A DNA stretch of 64,000 nt from Thiothrix nivea DSM 5205 (GTDB taxonomy: Bacteria; Pseudomonadota; Gammaproteobacteria; Thiotrichales; Thiotrichaceae): positions 3,438,001 to 3,502,000 of the forward strand of contig NZ_JH651384.1 of assembly GCF_000260135.1 (NCBI RefSeq), in the 5' to 3' direction. Below the pieces are notes generated by a model that made no database searches, was not told where the DNA came from, and was given only the letters and a program-made list of their open reading frames with translations. Position numbers and translations under genes: made by a program. Numbering within the stretch: position 1 is the stretch's first letter; each line of letters begins with the position of its first letter. This document shows positions 51,524-61,226 of the stretch, piece after piece.

Positions 51524-54334
51524 TCAACCCGTATTGCGCATCCCCGCCGCAATCGCGTTGATGGTACGCAACAGCACTGGCAGCCACGATGAATTGGTAT
51601 CGCCAGTTTCCTCGGCAAAGCGGCGGTGACGGCGAATCAGGGTAATCTGGATGTGGTTGAGTGGATCCAGATACGGGTCGCGCCGTTGCAGCGAGTATTG
51701 CAGGAACGGCGCATCATCCATCAGGTGTTCCTGCTTGGCTGCCTTGAGTACTTCGCTGGCCGTCAGCTCGTATTCATTGCGGATGTCGGCGAAAATTTTC
51801 TGCGCGCTTTCCTGGTCTTTGGCCAATTCGGCGTATTCCAGCGCGGTATCCATTTCTGCCTTATACAGGGCCATCTGCACGTTGCTGAGCAGGGAACGGA
51901 AGGCAGGCCATTCATCGTGCATACGTTCCAGCAGTTTGTCATTGCCGGGGGTGGCTTCCCGGAATTTCGATAGTGCCGTGCCGATGCCATACCAGGCGGG
52001 CAGGGTGTGACGGGATTGCGCCCAGCCGAATACCCACGGAATGGCGCGGATGGAACTCTTGTCGCGCACGGTTTTCTTGCGGTGCGACGGGCGCGAGCCG
52101 ATGTTCAGCAGGGCGATTTCCTGCACCGGGGTGGCTTCGTAGAAGTAATCCATCAAACCCGGCGTCCAGTCGGTAAGCTGGCGGTAGCTCTGTTCGCCCA
52201 TCGTGGCGATGTCGTTCATGGCACTGAGGAATTCATCCGGGTAGGGGCCGCGTTTCTTCAACAGGCCAAGACTGGCCTTGAGCAGGCCGGTGGTGCCAAC
52301 GCCCAGTTCATAGACAGCGGTTTCCACGTTACTGTATTTGGCCGCCAGTACTTCGCCCTGTTCGGTGAATTTGATCTGGCCTTGTACTGTATCAGGTGGT
52401 TGCGCGATGATCGCTTCATGGGTGGGGCCGCCGCCTCGCCCGACCGTACCGCCGCGCCCGTGGAACAGGCGGCATTTGACGCGGTATTGGTCGGTCAGGG
52501 CAATGACTTCCTTCTGTGCGTTGTACAGGTTCCAGTTAGAGGCGAGGATGCCGCCATCCTTGCACGAGTCGGAGTAGCCCAGCATGACTTCCTGCATGTT
52601 ACCGGAAGCGGCCAGCAGCTCGCGGTAGGTAGCATTTTCCATCAGGCTGGTGAGTACGCTGGTGATGTGCCTGAGGTCTTCGATGGTTTCAAACAACGGG
52701 GAAACCAGGATGTTGCAGAACAGCTTGCGTTCGGCGTCGTAGCCAATCAGTCCGGCCATGCGCGCCAGCAGCATCACTTCCATCACATGGCTGGCGCTGT
52801 GGGTCATGGAGATGACGTAAGCGCCGAAAATGCCCGAGCCGGCTTCGCTGCGCATTTCCACCATGCTGTCGAAGACTTCCAGCGTTTCGGCGGTACGCTC
52901 GCTGAGTTTGGGGCGGTGTGGCAGCGGCAGGCGAGGGCGTTGGATGAGTTCGGCCAGCATCTCCATGCGCTCTGCCTCCGGCAGTTGCAGGTAGTTGCTG
53001 CACAGGCCGGAGAGTTGCAGGACTTCTGCCACCGTTTCGCTGTGGATGGTGGATTCCTGGCGGATGTCGAGCTTGTAAAGACCGAAGCCGCAGGTTTCTG
53101 CCAGCCGGATCAGGTCTTTCAGTTCACGCCCGGCAATCACGTGGTCATTATGGCTGCGCAAGGAATCGCGGATCAGGTACAACTCGTGGATGAAATCCGC
53201 CACGTCGGTGTAAGCGGCCCTGGATGGGCGGAAATATTCGCCGCTCAGGCGTGCATTCACCACATCCAGCGTTGCCTGCAACTTGTGGTGCATGATGCTG
53301 AGCAGGCGGCGGTAAGGTTCTTCCTGGAAGTTGGTTTTGGTGTAATGGAATGCCACTTCGCCCAGCCCCAGCCGTTGGTCTTCATTACGCAGGTAAGCGC
53401 TGAATTCCTCGGTCGGGGTAATGAACTGGGTGGAATGTGACAAAATGGTGCGCAGTGCATTGACGCGCTCGATGTATTCCTCCAGCGCCAATTGCATCTG
53501 CATCCGGATGGCTTTGCGGGTCAGGGCAGGGGTAACGAACGGGTTGCCGTCACGGTCACCGCCGATCCAGGAACCAAAACGCAGGAAACTGGGCACAGTG
53601 ACCGCACCCCAGCCATAGGCAATGCGCGTGGCGCGTTCAAAGTAGCGGTAAACCGTGGGGATGGCTTCAAACAGCGATTCGCGGAAATAGTATAAGCCAT
53701 AGCGGATTTCATCTTCCACTGTCGGCTTGCGGTTGCGCACTTCATCGGTGCGCCACATCAGCTGGATTTGCGCTTTCAGGTGGCGCAGCAGGGATTCGCG
53801 TTCGCTCGGATCCTGATCCAGCGTCAGTTGGTCGATGACCAGGAAGATGCGGCGCTGGATTTCCATCATGGTGCGTCGGCGCGCTTCGGTTGGGTGCGCG
53901 GTAAACACCGGTGTGTAACGCATCTGGTCAAGCAGGGCTTGCAGCTCCTCCGCTTTCATGCCGTCGTTGGCCATGTCCAGAATGGTGCGGCGGACGGAAC
54001 CCTGCCACAACTGGCTATCACTCTGCTGGATTTTGCGGCGGCGTTCACGGTGCTGGAAATCTTCCTCGACGATATTGTTGAGGATGTAGAACGTATTGAA
54101 AGCACGGATGACCTGTTCCAGCATGTCAACATCCAGGCTGTCGATGAAGCCCATCAACTCGTTGCGGGCGGCGGGGTCATTGCTCTTGCGCAGGCGAATA
54201 TAGCCACGGCGCAGTTTTTCCACGGTCTCGTAAACGGCTTCGCCTTCCTGCTCGCGGATGATTTCCCCCAGCAGTTCCCCGAACTGGCGGATGCTTTCCT
54301 GAAGCTTGGCAACATCGAATGGTTTGTTGGTCAT
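51524..54334 (-). CDS. ppc: Phosphoenolpyruvate carboxylase
   Basis: A 936-residue enzyme that carboxylates PEP to oxaloacetate, replenishing the TCA cycle. Catalytic His147 lies in FTAHPTEARRRT; the FHGRGGTVGRGGGP Gly-rich loop, the GYSDSCKDGG segment and the C-terminal RNTG end are those of the bacterial enzyme. SWIGGDRDGNPFV and IGSRPSHRK are also intact. It is a stand-alone gene with a 241-nt divergent gap to the phasin gene. In an autotrophic or mixotrophic sulfur bacterium it is a main anaplerotic step. Confidence 0.97.
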   Translation of the reverse strand: MTNKPFDVAKLQESIRQFGELLGEIIREQEGEAVYETVEKLRRGYIRLRKSNDPAARNELMGFIDSLDVDMLEQVIRAFNTFYILNNIVEEDFQHRERRRKIQQSDSQLWQGSVRRTILDMANDGMKAEELQALLDQMRYTPVFTAHPTEARRRTMMEIQRRIFLVIDQLTLDQDPSERESLLRHLKAQIQLMWRTDEVRNRKPTVEDEIRYGLYYFRESLFEAIPTVYRYFERATRIAYGWGAVTVPSFLRFGSWIGGDRDGNPFVTPALTRKAIRMQMQLALEEYIERVNALRTILSHSTQFITPTEEFSAYLRNEDQRLGLGEVAFHYTKTNFQEEPYRRLLSIMHHKLQATLDVVNARLSGEYFRPSRAAYTDVADFIHELYLIRDSLRSHNDHVIAGRELKDLIRLAETCGFGLYKLDIRQESTIHSETVAEVLQLSGLCSNYLQLPEAERMEMLAELIQRPRLPLPHRPKLSERTAETLEVFDSMVEMRSEAGSGIFGAYVISMTHSASHVMEVMLLARMAGLIGYDAERKLFCNILVSPLFETIEDLRHITSVLTSLMENATYRELLAASGNMQEVMLGYSDSCKDGGILASNWNLYNAQKEVIALTDQYRVKCRLFHGRGGTVGRGGGPTHEAIIAQPPDTVQGQIKFTEQGEVLAAKYSNVETAVYELGVGTTGLLKASLGLLKKRGPYPDEFLSAMNDIATMGEQSYRQLTDWTPGLMDYFYEATPVQEIALLNIGSRPSHRKKTVRDKSSIRAIPWVFGWAQSRHTLPAWYGIGTALSKFREATPGNDKLLERMHDEWPAFRSLLSNVQMALYKAEMDTALEYAELAKDQESAQKIFADIRNEYELTASEVLKAAKQEHLMDDAPFLQYSLQRRDPYLDPLNHIQITLIRRHRRFAEETGDTNSSWLPVLLRTINAIAAGMRNTG

Positions 54335-54483
54335 GGCGCTCTACTTTCTGTGATAGGGGGGTGGGTCAATGCATGGTACATGCAAGGACGAAGCAAATAT
54401 TATGCCTTAACCGTCCTGATGCAGAAAGCGACATGACTGGATGATGAGCTTTATCTTTTTTGTGCACCGCAACAAAAAACTTG

Positions 54484-54512
54484 TTGACAGTCTTTGTGGA
54501 AAACGATATTGT
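54484..54512 (+). promoter_or_regulatory. Sigma70 promoter of the phasin gene
   Basis: Consensus TTGACA (54484-54489), a 17-nt spacer and TATTGT (54507-54512) lie 64 nt before the phasin ATG. The near-consensus -35 and ideal spacing suggest strong constitutive transcription, fitting an abundant granule protein. Confidence 0.7.
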
Positions 54513-54575
54513 GCATTGCATCAAATGCTGCAAAGCAACATTGACTGAAAACTGCTAAACACTAGGAGATTGACC

Positions 54576-55079
54576 ATGCAAAACGAAATGATGAACATTA
54601 TTAAGCAATTCAGTGACAGCGCTCTGGCTTCTGCCAAGAAAATCGGCGACCTGAACCTGAAAACATTTGAAACCCTGGCTGGCAAGCAAGCAGAACTGGT
54701 TAAGTCCTGCGTTGAAATGGGCACCAAGAATGCCGAAGCTGCCACCAAAGTAAAAGACCTGAGCGAACTGACTGCCCTGCAACAGGAAGTGACCCGCGCT
54801 TGTGGCGAAAAATGGGTTGCCAACATGCGTGAGGCCACTGAAATGCTGACTTCTGTGCGCGACGAACTGACCGCGATCATGGAAGAAGCTGCCAAGTACA
54901 CGCAGGAAAACGCTGAGCAAGCAGTCGAAGCTGGCAAGAAAGCAGCTACTGAAGCTGTCGAAAAAACCACTGAAGCAGTAGAAAAAGCCACTGCTGAAGT
55001 GGTTGAAATGACCAAAGAAGCGGCTGACAAGACTGTTGAAGCGACCAAGAAAGCCGCTGCCAAAGCCAAAGTTGCTTAA
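54576..55079 (+). CDS. Phasin family protein
   Basis: A 167-residue phasin: almost entirely helical, with the phasin_2 core (MNIIKQFSDSALASAKKIGDL to about 95) and a C-terminal Ala/Lys/Glu/Thr repeat of the AAK.A.E..EKTTEA type, as in PHB-granule phasins of sulfur bacteria. It coats polyhydroxyalkanoate granules and limits their size. ATG 54576 follows AGGAG by 7 nt. It has its own strong promoter and terminator. No pha synthase gene is in the window. Confidence 0.88.
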   Translation: MQNEMMNIIKQFSDSALASAKKIGDLNLKTFETLAGKQAELVKSCVEMGTKNAEAATKVKDLSELTALQQEVTRACGEKWVANMREATEMLTSVRDELTAIMEEAAKYTQENAEQAVEAGKKAATEAVEKTTEAVEKATAEVVEMTKEAADKTVEATKKAAAKAKVA

Positions 55080-55167
55080 TACTGATTGATACCGATTTTA
55101 GTTGGCAGTGGGCCGGGGTGTAACTCCTCCTCTCCTCTCTCTAGCTACCCGGCTCACTTATCCTCCC

Positions 55168-55197
55168 TTGCCCGCCCCTCCTGGCGGGCAATTTTTT
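55168..55197 (+). terminator. Rho-independent terminator after phasin gene
   Basis: A perfect 9-bp stem TTGCCCGCC / GGCGGGCAA (55168-55176 and 55183-55191), a 6-nt loop and six T residues. It is a textbook terminator 89 nt after the phasin stop. Confidence 0.92.
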
Positions 55198-55279
55198 GTG
55201 CGCGTTTTACCTCTCTCCTGCCAGCTTTTCAGGTCGCTGACCCATTCCCCAACGGGATTTTCTTTTGTTGAATGGTGTT

Positions 55280-56689
55280 TCAGTGCTGCGTCACGGATAA
55301 ACTTTTACCGAAATGGGTAATTTCATCATCCCGCTTTTGCGCGTAAATCGAGTGGTACGGGTGAATCTCGCCTTTTTCCAGCGACAATAAAATATTCGCC
55401 AGATCAAACAGCGTCTGGCGCGTACCGGCATAACCGATCCACTGCCGCTGATAGCCTCCGACCAAGTCGTATTGCGGGAACCCGGCGCGCAGCAGGGGAA
55501 TGCCCAAACGCAGCGCGGTTTCCTGCCCGTGCGAGTTGCAGATCAGCACTTCGGCCTCATTCGCTTCGGCGGCTTTTTCCAGATCTTCCAGGTCGCCGAT
55601 GTGGACGTGTTCAGTCACGATCTTTTTGATGGCAGGTGCATTGGCAGGGGCAACTGCCGCAACGGTATACGCACCATTTTCCGCCAATAAATGCGAAAAG
55701 CCGTTCAGCAAATCCGGGTCAGCAGCGATGGCGAAACGCGACAGGCCGAGCATGAAGTGTGTATCCAGCATTGCATCCTGCAATTGCGCACGTTGGCGTT
55801 GCAGCTTCTGCGGCACCGGTTCCCCGGAAAGTTGGTGCAGGGTATCGATGAAGACGTCGTTGGCTTCCAACCCCATCAGGTGATCGAAACGGTAGTCCGG
55901 CACGCCAGTGCGTTCCTTCAGTAAATCCGCCGCCGCATTCAACGACGCACCGATCACCAAAGTGGCTTTTGAATCACCCAGGGTGGCCATTTCCGATACC
56001 AGCGTGCCGCCAATAGTCAGCGGGCTGAAATCGGCATCAGTCACATGGCCGTCCAACGAGTCGGACAGGTCGGGCATGATCAGTGGGCGGAAGCCGCACA
56101 GTTCGATGATGTCCTTGAGTGCCTCCAGATCACCGGGGGTTAGTGAAGAATTAACCAGTACGTTCAACTGGCGAGGGCGCTTGCCGGGTTTGGTGCCTGC
56201 GGTTTCTGCGTCCGGCACCAGCACATTGATCACGCCTTCCACCGCCTTGGCGAAGCCGGTTTCCAGACAGCCGCTGAAATCGGGGGTGGAGAGCGGCACT
56301 ACCGGAATGTGGTTGTATTCGGGGTATTTCTTGCGGAATTCGCCGACTGCCATGGTTACGTCACTGCCCTGGGTTTCGGCCAGACCGGTGGTGGGTACGC
56401 CGACCAGTGACGGGCTGTTTTTGCTGCAAATGGCTTTCAAGCCTTCGACCACGTTTTCGTCAGAACCCATTACGGCGGCTATCTGATCCATCGCAGTGGT
56501 TTGTAGCGGAATCGGTTCGCGGAAATGGCGCACGAAAAATACCTTGCCGAACGCGGTGCAGCCTTGTGCCCCGTGCAGCATCGGCATGGCGCGGTGGAAA
56601 CCGAGGAAGGCGAGCGCGGCACCGATGGTCTGGCTGGCTTTCAGCGGGCTGACCGAGAGGGCTTTTTTGCGCTTGGTAACTTCAGGCAT
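55280..56689 (-). CDS. nifN: FeMo-cofactor scaffold subunit NifN
   Basis: A 469-residue NifN, the beta-like subunit of the NifEN scaffold on which the FeMo-cofactor precursor matures. It begins [20 protein letters not shown], has [27 protein letters not shown] with the cluster-region cysteine, and [19 protein letters not shown]. It overlaps nifE by 8 nt. Downstream there is no nifX; an unrelated phasin gene follows, so the nif genes here form a bare nifEN operon. Confidence 0.95.
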   Translation of the reverse strand: MPEVTKRKKALSVSPLKASQTIGAALAFLGFHRAMPMLHGAQGCTAFGKVFFVRHFREPIPLQTTAMDQIAAVMGSDENVVEGLKAICSKNSPSLVGVPTTGLAETQGSDVTMAVGEFRKKYPEYNHIPVVPLSTPDFSGCLETGFAKAVEGVINVLVPDAETAGTKPGKRPRQLNVLVNSSLTPGDLEALKDIIELCGFRPLIMPDLSDSLDGHVTDADFSPLTIGGTLVSEMATLGDSKATLVIGASLNAAADLLKERTGVPDYRFDHLMGLEANDVFIDTLHQLSGEPVPQKLQRQRAQLQDAMLDTHFMLGLSRFAIAADPDLLNGFSHLLAENGAYTVAAVAPANAPAIKKIVTEHVHIGDLEDLEKAAEANEAEVLICNSHGQETALRLGIPLLRAGFPQYDLVGGYQRQWIGYAGTRQTLFDLANILLSLEKGEIHPYHSIYAQKRDDEITHFGKSLSVTQH

Positions 56690-58106
56690 GGGCGGTCTCC
56701 TGACTGGTTTCCTCTGTGGTGCTTGCGGCGACTGCCCATGGCGCGGGTTTGCGCACCGCTTTCCAGATCGGGCTTTCGATGGTCAGGGCGAGTTGTTTGG
56801 CCAATTCGATCATGCCTTCGTAACCGGCGTAGCCGAATTCGCGTTCCTGGTTGATATCGAGGAACGGGATGCGTGCCTTGAGGGCGGTGTACATGTTGCG
56901 TCCGCCCGCGATCAGGATGTCGACCTGGTAATCGCGCACGGTGTCGAGCAGGGCGCGCGGGCTGCCGTCGTCGATCATTTTGGTGTTTTCACCCATGATT
57001 TCGCGGATGCGTGCCTTGTCTTCCTCAGTGGATTTTTTGGTGCCGGTGGCGACCACGGTCATGCCGAGGTCTTGCAGGGCGGAGACGATCGACCACGATT
57101 TCACCCCGCCGGTGTAGAGCAGCACGCGCTTGCCGCGCAGGTGGTCGCGCCACGGTTCCAGCGCCTTGTGGATGCGTTTTTCTTCGCTGGCGATCAGGCG
57201 TTCGGTGCGCTCCGTCAGGTCAGGGTCGTTGATGAGGCGGGCGAAATCGCGCAGCGCCTTGCTGGTGTCTTCCACGCCGTAGAAGCTGCCTTCAAACCAC
57301 GGCGTGCCGAAGCTGTCTTCCAGCTTGCGGGCGACGTTGAGCATGGCTTTGGAACAGACCATCATGTTGACTTCGGCGCGGTGCATGGTCTGGACTTCGC
57401 GGTAACGGGCGTCGCCGGAGAGCGTGCACAGGACGCGCAGGCCGAGGTGATCGAGCAGTGGCAGCACGTGCCAGAATTCGCCCGCGATGTTGTATTCGCC
57501 GACCAGATTGATGTCATGCACCTTGAAATCGCCGCTTTGCGCGCCGCGTGGCAGAGGGTCGGGTTCGCGGGTGCCGCACACGTGTTTTACCATGGCGTCA
57601 CCGGCAATGCGGTTGCCGAGGTTTTTGGTGCCGTAGAATCCGGCGCAATCAACCGGCACGACCGGGGTTCCCCAGCGTTCCTGGGCGGATTTGCACACCG
57701 CTTCGATGTCGTCGCCGATCAGCGCGGGAATGCAGGTGTTATACACGAACACGGCGGCGGGGCTGTAGTCGTCGATGGCCTGCTTGATGGAATGGAACAG
57801 GCGCTTTTCGCCGCGCCCCATGATCACATCCTGCTCGGTCAGGTCGGTAGTCATGCCAACCTTGAACAGGCGCGGGCCGCTGGAGCGGGTTCCCCGGTTA
57901 TCCCAGGAACTGCCCGCGCAGGCAATGCTGCCGTGGACGATGTGCGCCACGTCCGCGATCGGCAACAAGGCGATTTGCGCGCCATCGAAGGCGCAGCCGC
58001 CAGCCGAAGCCCCCGGTTTGGGGCGGGCGCAACCCGATTTCTCCTTCTTGTTGTGGGAACAGGCTGGCTCGTTCAGCAGTTCGGCGATGTCCTTGGACTT
58101 CATCAT
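56682..58106 (-). CDS. nifE: FeMo-cofactor scaffold subunit NifE
   Basis: A 474-residue NifE, the alpha-like scaffold subunit. The start is ATG 58106 ([16 protein letters not shown]), with AGGTAA 8 nt upstream; the longer frame to 58220 would include the promoter. The P-cluster-like cysteine region ([35 protein letters not shown]) and the [13 protein letters not shown] pattern are intact. Transcription is probably from the sigma54 promoter at 58141-58157 with a NifA site upstream, hence under nitrogen limitation. Confidence 0.96.
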   Translation of the reverse strand: MMKSKDIAELLNEPACSHNKKEKSGCARPKPGASAGGCAFDGAQIALLPIADVAHIVHGSIACAGSSWDNRGTRSSGPRLFKVGMTTDLTEQDVIMGRGEKRLFHSIKQAIDDYSPAAVFVYNTCIPALIGDDIEAVCKSAQERWGTPVVPVDCAGFYGTKNLGNRIAGDAMVKHVCGTREPDPLPRGAQSGDFKVHDINLVGEYNIAGEFWHVLPLLDHLGLRVLCTLSGDARYREVQTMHRAEVNMMVCSKAMLNVARKLEDSFGTPWFEGSFYGVEDTSKALRDFARLINDPDLTERTERLIASEEKRIHKALEPWRDHLRGKRVLLYTGGVKSWSIVSALQDLGMTVVATGTKKSTEEDKARIREIMGENTKMIDDGSPRALLDTVRDYQVDILIAGGRNMYTALKARIPFLDINQEREFGYAGYEGMIELAKQLALTIESPIWKAVRKPAPWAVAASTTEETSQETAHA

Positions 58107-58140
58107 GGGCGTTACCTCGGGTCGGTGTATGGGGGAGGTA

Positions 58141-58157
58141 AAGCAAGGGGTGTGCCA
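58141..58157 (-). promoter_or_regulatory. Sigma54 promoter of nifEN
   Basis: Read on the minus strand it is TGGCACACCCCTTGCTT: GG and GC are separated by exactly ten bases, matching TGGCAC-N5-TTGCT. It lies 35 nt before the nifE ATG, giving a plausible short leader. Confidence 0.85.
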
Positions 58158-58203
58158 TGTGGCCAAGCGACTGTTATGAAAGCAAATTAACGATTTCAGG
58201 TTT

Positions 58204-58219
58204 TGTGGCAAATACGACA
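58204..58219 (-). promoter_or_regulatory. NifA upstream activator sequence
   Basis: TGTGGCAAATACGACA fits TGT-N10-ACA, the NifA binding site. It lies about 47 bp upstream of the -24 element, closer than the common 80-150 bp, so it may be a weak or secondary site. No second perfect copy was seen nearby. Confidence 0.6.
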
Positions 58220-58297
58220 ATTACGCTGGGATGAGAGGTTTGTCACACAATTTCCCGAAACATGCGAGGCAACAATCCATAGGATCGGTTGGGTAGC

Positions 58298-60268
58298 TTA
58301 TTTGGAAGGTGATTCCATCTGCTTTTTCACTGCCAATAAACGTTCATCATCGGGATGCTTCGCCAGCATTTCTGTCAGCAGTTTTTCGGCCTCGGCAGTT
58401 TTATCCCGTTTCCACCGCACTTCAATCAGGTGACTGGCGTGTTCAGGATGGGGAAACGCGGCAAATGCCTGTTGCAGATGCTGTTCGGCGCTTTGCAGAT
58501 TACCCAAACGGTATTCAACCCAGCCGAGACTGTCACGATAAGCGGGATTGTCCGGTGCAATTTCAACAGCCTCCTCCAGCAACTTTTGGGCATCGGTATA
58601 GTGTTCAGGCTTCTCAGTCCATTGGTAGCCAAGGCTATTCAATGCTTCTGCCAGATTTTGACTGGTTTGTTTCCAATCGTAAGGGAGGTGTTCTTTGGTT
58701 CTGACTTCCAGTGCTGAGCGAAAGTGTGCTATAGCCTCGCCCAGCAGGGTTTGCCCGGCCTCGCCCCCGGTGCGGATGCCCTGTTCCGACAAGGCAACCC
58801 CCAGGTTGTTCTGCGTCACCGCCCATTGCTGCGGTAACTGCTCGCGGGTATACACCGTCAGCGCCGCGCGGTAGGCTTCCACGGCTTCGCCCAGCAGTGT
58901 TCGCCCGGCCTCGCCGCCGATGCGGATGCCCTGATTCTGCAAGGCAAGCCCCAGGTTGTTCTGCGTCATCGCCCAATCCTGCGGCAACTGCTCGCGGGTT
59001 CTCACCGTCAGCGCGGCGCGGTAAGCGTCCACCGCCTCGCCCAGCAGGGTTTGCCCGGCCTCGCCCCCAGTGCGGATGCCCTGTTCCTGCAAGGCAACCC
59101 CCAGGTTGTTCTGCGTGGCCGCCCAATCCTGCGGCAACTGCTCGCGGGTATGCACCGTCAGCGCCGCGCGGTAAGCGTCCACCGCCTCGCCCAGCAGAGT
59201 TTGCCCGGCCTCGCCGCCGGTGCGGCTGCCTTGTTTCTGCAAGACATTCCCCAGGTTGTTCTGCGTCATCGCCCAATTCTGCGGCAATTGCTCGCGAGTA
59301 TACACCGTCAAGGCTTGTTCATAAGCTTCGACGGCTTGAGCAAAGTGTTCGGCAATGGCTTCGCCTTCTGTTTGCGCAGCAAATTGTTGGTGAGCATTAG
59401 CGATCAGAACCTGTAATTCCGCCCATGGCTCTGCCTGCTTTTCCTTATCAACATAATCCAACGCTTCCTGATAATAGCCGATGGCTTTCAGATAACGCTG
59501 ATCACCGTCTGCGGAGCGTCCTGCCATTTTCAGGTTGCTGACCAGTTTCTCATCTGTCTTCTGCAAGGCTTGTTGCTGTTTCTCGTGCTGTTGCTTTTGT
59601 GCTTCGGCAAGTTCGGCGAAATTCTTTTCGGCGGTGCTGAAGTTTTTGTTGGCGTATTCGGCGTAAGCACGGGTTTCGGCATCGTAGTCATCAGGCTTTG
59701 CCAGCACCTCATTCACGAAGGCGTCAACATCATCCAGGAATTGCTGTTGCGGGATGCCTTTGTCTTTCGCCAGCGTAGCCAGTTGTTGCTGCCAGCTTTG
59801 CTCTTTTTCTTCGGGTTTGAGCGTTTGCTGTAGCGCTTGTTTGGCGGCGGCTTCCTGAATAATCGAGCGCATTTCTGCCGTTGACTTGAGCTTGTAAGAA
59901 TCTGCTGGAACCAGCACCACCTTGATGGGGTCTTTCTCCGGCTGTTGGGGGATGTTCACCTTGCCACGGAAGGGGTAGAGCATTGCCCATGCCTGACCAC
60001 TGCCTTTGCCCGTCGCCAGGACAATACGCTCGCCTGAAGCGATGTTGTCGGTCAGCCGCAGTTTGAATTTGCCGTCGGACGTTGACGTATCGCGGCTGTT
60101 AAGATCAGCGGGTTCTTCGATAAAAATGCTGAGATTGGCTATCGGGGTTTCTTCATCATTCTCACCGTAAGCGGTAATACGCCCGTAAAGATAAATCTCA
60201 TCAGCCATTAACAGCGAGGGCAGTAATAAGCAGAACCCCAGAATGAAAGACCAGCCCAGTCTTTGCAT
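58298..60268 (-). CDS. Secreted TPR-repeat protein paired with a TIR gene
   Basis: A 656-residue protein with a signal peptide (WSFILGFCLLLPSLLMA, cleavage near 22). Residues 25-110 form a carboxypeptidase-regulatory-like beta domain (IYLYGRITAYGENDEETPIA). Helical linkers rich in Lys/Gln follow (130-260). Four 50-residue TPR-type repeats (ALTVYTREQLPQ, then WAMTQNNLGNVLQ and the GGEAGQTLLGEAV loop) run from about 310 to 510, with further TPRs to the end. The start of the upstream TIR gene's stop is only 3 nt away, so they are one operon. It is exported, so it would act in the periplasm, possibly as the sensing partner of the TIR membrane protein (inference). Confidence 0.85.
   Translation of the reverse strand: MQRLGWSFILGFCLLLPSLLMADEIYLYGRITAYGENDEETPIANLSIFIEEPADLNSRDTSTSDGKFKLRLTDNIASGERIVLATGKGSGQAWAMLYPFRGKVNIPQQPEKDPIKVVLVPADSYKLKSTAEMRSIIQEAAAKQALQQTLKPEEKEQSWQQQLATLAKDKGIPQQQFLDDVDAFVNEVLAKPDDYDAETRAYAEYANKNFSTAEKNFAELAEAQKQQHEKQQQALQKTDEKLVSNLKMAGRSADGDQRYLKAIGYYQEALDYVDKEKQAEPWAELQVLIANAHQQFAAQTEGEAIAEHFAQAVEAYEQALTVYTREQLPQNWAMTQNNLGNVLQKQGSRTGGEAGQTLLGEAVDAYRAALTVHTREQLPQDWAATQNNLGVALQEQGIRTGGEAGQTLLGEAVDAYRAALTVRTREQLPQDWAMTQNNLGLALQNQGIRIGGEAGRTLLGEAVEAYRAALTVYTREQLPQQWAVTQNNLGVALSEQGIRTGGEAGQTLLGEAIAHFRSALEVRTKEHLPYDWKQTSQNLAEALNSLGYQWTEKPEHYTDAQKLLEEAVEIAPDNPAYRDSLGWVEYRLGNLQSAEQHLQQAFAAFPHPEHASHLIEVRWKRDKTAEAEKLLTEMLAKHPDDERLLAVKKQMESPSK
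58740..59340 (-). repeat. Four 150-bp tandem repeats in the TPR gene
   Basis: Repeat starts are visible at about 58742, 58892, 59042 and 59192, spaced exactly 150 bp. The units are very similar at the DNA level, including third codon positions, differing mainly at a few codons (for example Ala/Met, Val/His/Arg before Thr-Arg-Glu). Near-identity indicates recent expansion or gene conversion. Confidence 0.85.
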
Positions 60269-60271
60269 GTC

Positions 60272-61201
60272 TTATTCCTTATGCAGCGAAAAATTAAAAG
60301 CGGGATCACCCAAGGTGACGTAATCGTTCCACGTAGTATAGCCCGCTTTTTGGGCAATCAGGCGGCTGCTTTGTAATTTTTGCTGATCAGGCTGCAAGGT
60401 AAACGTAAAGCGGCCTGCGGCATTCGTCTGCGTCTGTACACCGAGTTCGGGAAGCTGAATGCTGACATCGGCCAACGGATTGCCGTTTTCGTCCTGCACC
60501 AATCCGGCGGTGGTGATGGCTTTGGTTTCCTTCGGCATAAAGCCGGGAAAGGCTTCGGCAAACTTTGTGGGAATATCAAAGGCCAACGCGATAATCGTCA
60601 ACAAGGCCGCCAGTATTCCCAGCCACAGTGACCAGCGATTCGGCCAGCTACTGTCTCCCTGGCCGGATGAGCCAATATGCAAATCGCCCTGCACCTGATA
60701 GACATTGCCACCCACCCGCCAGTTGTCTTGCTGGATATGCTGCTGAATGTGGTGTTTGACAATATCCAGCGCTTGTCCGGCATCTTCCTGCGCGGCTTTC
60801 AGTTCTGTCAGCAGGGTTTGGTTCTGCGGCGGCTGTTGTGCTGGTATGAGTGACAGAACATGTGTACTCAGTTGGGAAACATCGGTAAAGCAGTGATAGG
60901 GCTTCAGGACATTGGGTAACGGCTGCTCATCCAGCAGCACCGGAATAAGGGTTTTCTTCAGGGCAATCGCGGTATTCCATTCCAGCGTGACAAAGTGCGA
61001 AGCTGCTGCATTGGCCGACCAGAACAGCAGGAGTACATCCTGTTCGGCAATCGCTTCGCCCAGACGCATCGGCCATAACTGCCCTTGACGCAAACCGCTT
61101 TTGTCACGCCATACGGCAATATCCAGCGTTTTCAGCCGGTTTTCATAGGGGATGACCTTGGCTTCATCCTTGAGGGAATAGCTGATAAAGGCAGAGCGCA
61201 T
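60272..61201 (-). CDS. TIR domain transmembrane protein
   Basis: A 309-residue protein. Residues 1-120 are a TIR domain: AFISYSLKDEAKV, the BB-loop region DKSGLRQGQLW, DVLLLFWS and FVTLEWNTAI with Glu74 at the catalytic position. A beta segment VYQVQGDLHIGSSG (168-181) precedes one transmembrane helix (190-210). Residues about 225-309 form a carboxypeptidase-regulatory-like beta-sandwich (GLVQDENGNPLADVSIQLP, NAAGRFTFTL), presumably periplasmic. So the TIR effector is cytoplasmic and its sensor lies outside. The partner gene encodes a secreted protein with the same type of beta domain. It differs in design from the TIR at 353-1810, which depends on a separate membrane protein. Confidence 0.87.
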   Translation of the reverse strand: MRSAFISYSLKDEAKVIPYENRLKTLDIAVWRDKSGLRQGQLWPMRLGEAIAEQDVLLLFWSANAAASHFVTLEWNTAIALKKTLIPVLLDEQPLPNVLKPYHCFTDVSQLSTHVLSLIPAQQPPQNQTLLTELKAAQEDAGQALDIVKHHIQQHIQQDNWRVGGNVYQVQGDLHIGSSGQGDSSWPNRWSLWLGILAALLTIIALAFDIPTKFAEAFPGFMPKETKAITTAGLVQDENGNPLADVSIQLPELGVQTQTNAAGRFTFTLQPDQQKLQSSRLIAQKAGYTTWNDYVTLGDPAFNFSLHKE

Positions 61202-61226
61202 GTGAAACCCCGGTTATATCCAACAT

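Noticed and set aside
52007-53440. A 477-codon frame on the plus strand opposite ppc
   Set aside because: Antisense shadow of the phosphoenolpyruvate carboxylase gene, which is intact on the other strand.
56496-58190. A 564-codon frame on the plus strand opposite nifE
   Set aside because: It is antisense to a clear nifE and its composition reflects the GC-skewed third positions of that gene; no family pattern or ribosome-binding site.
58740-59340. CRISPR-like tandem repetition
   Set aside because: The 150-bp units are contiguous, translated TPR repeats with no spacers and no cas genes.
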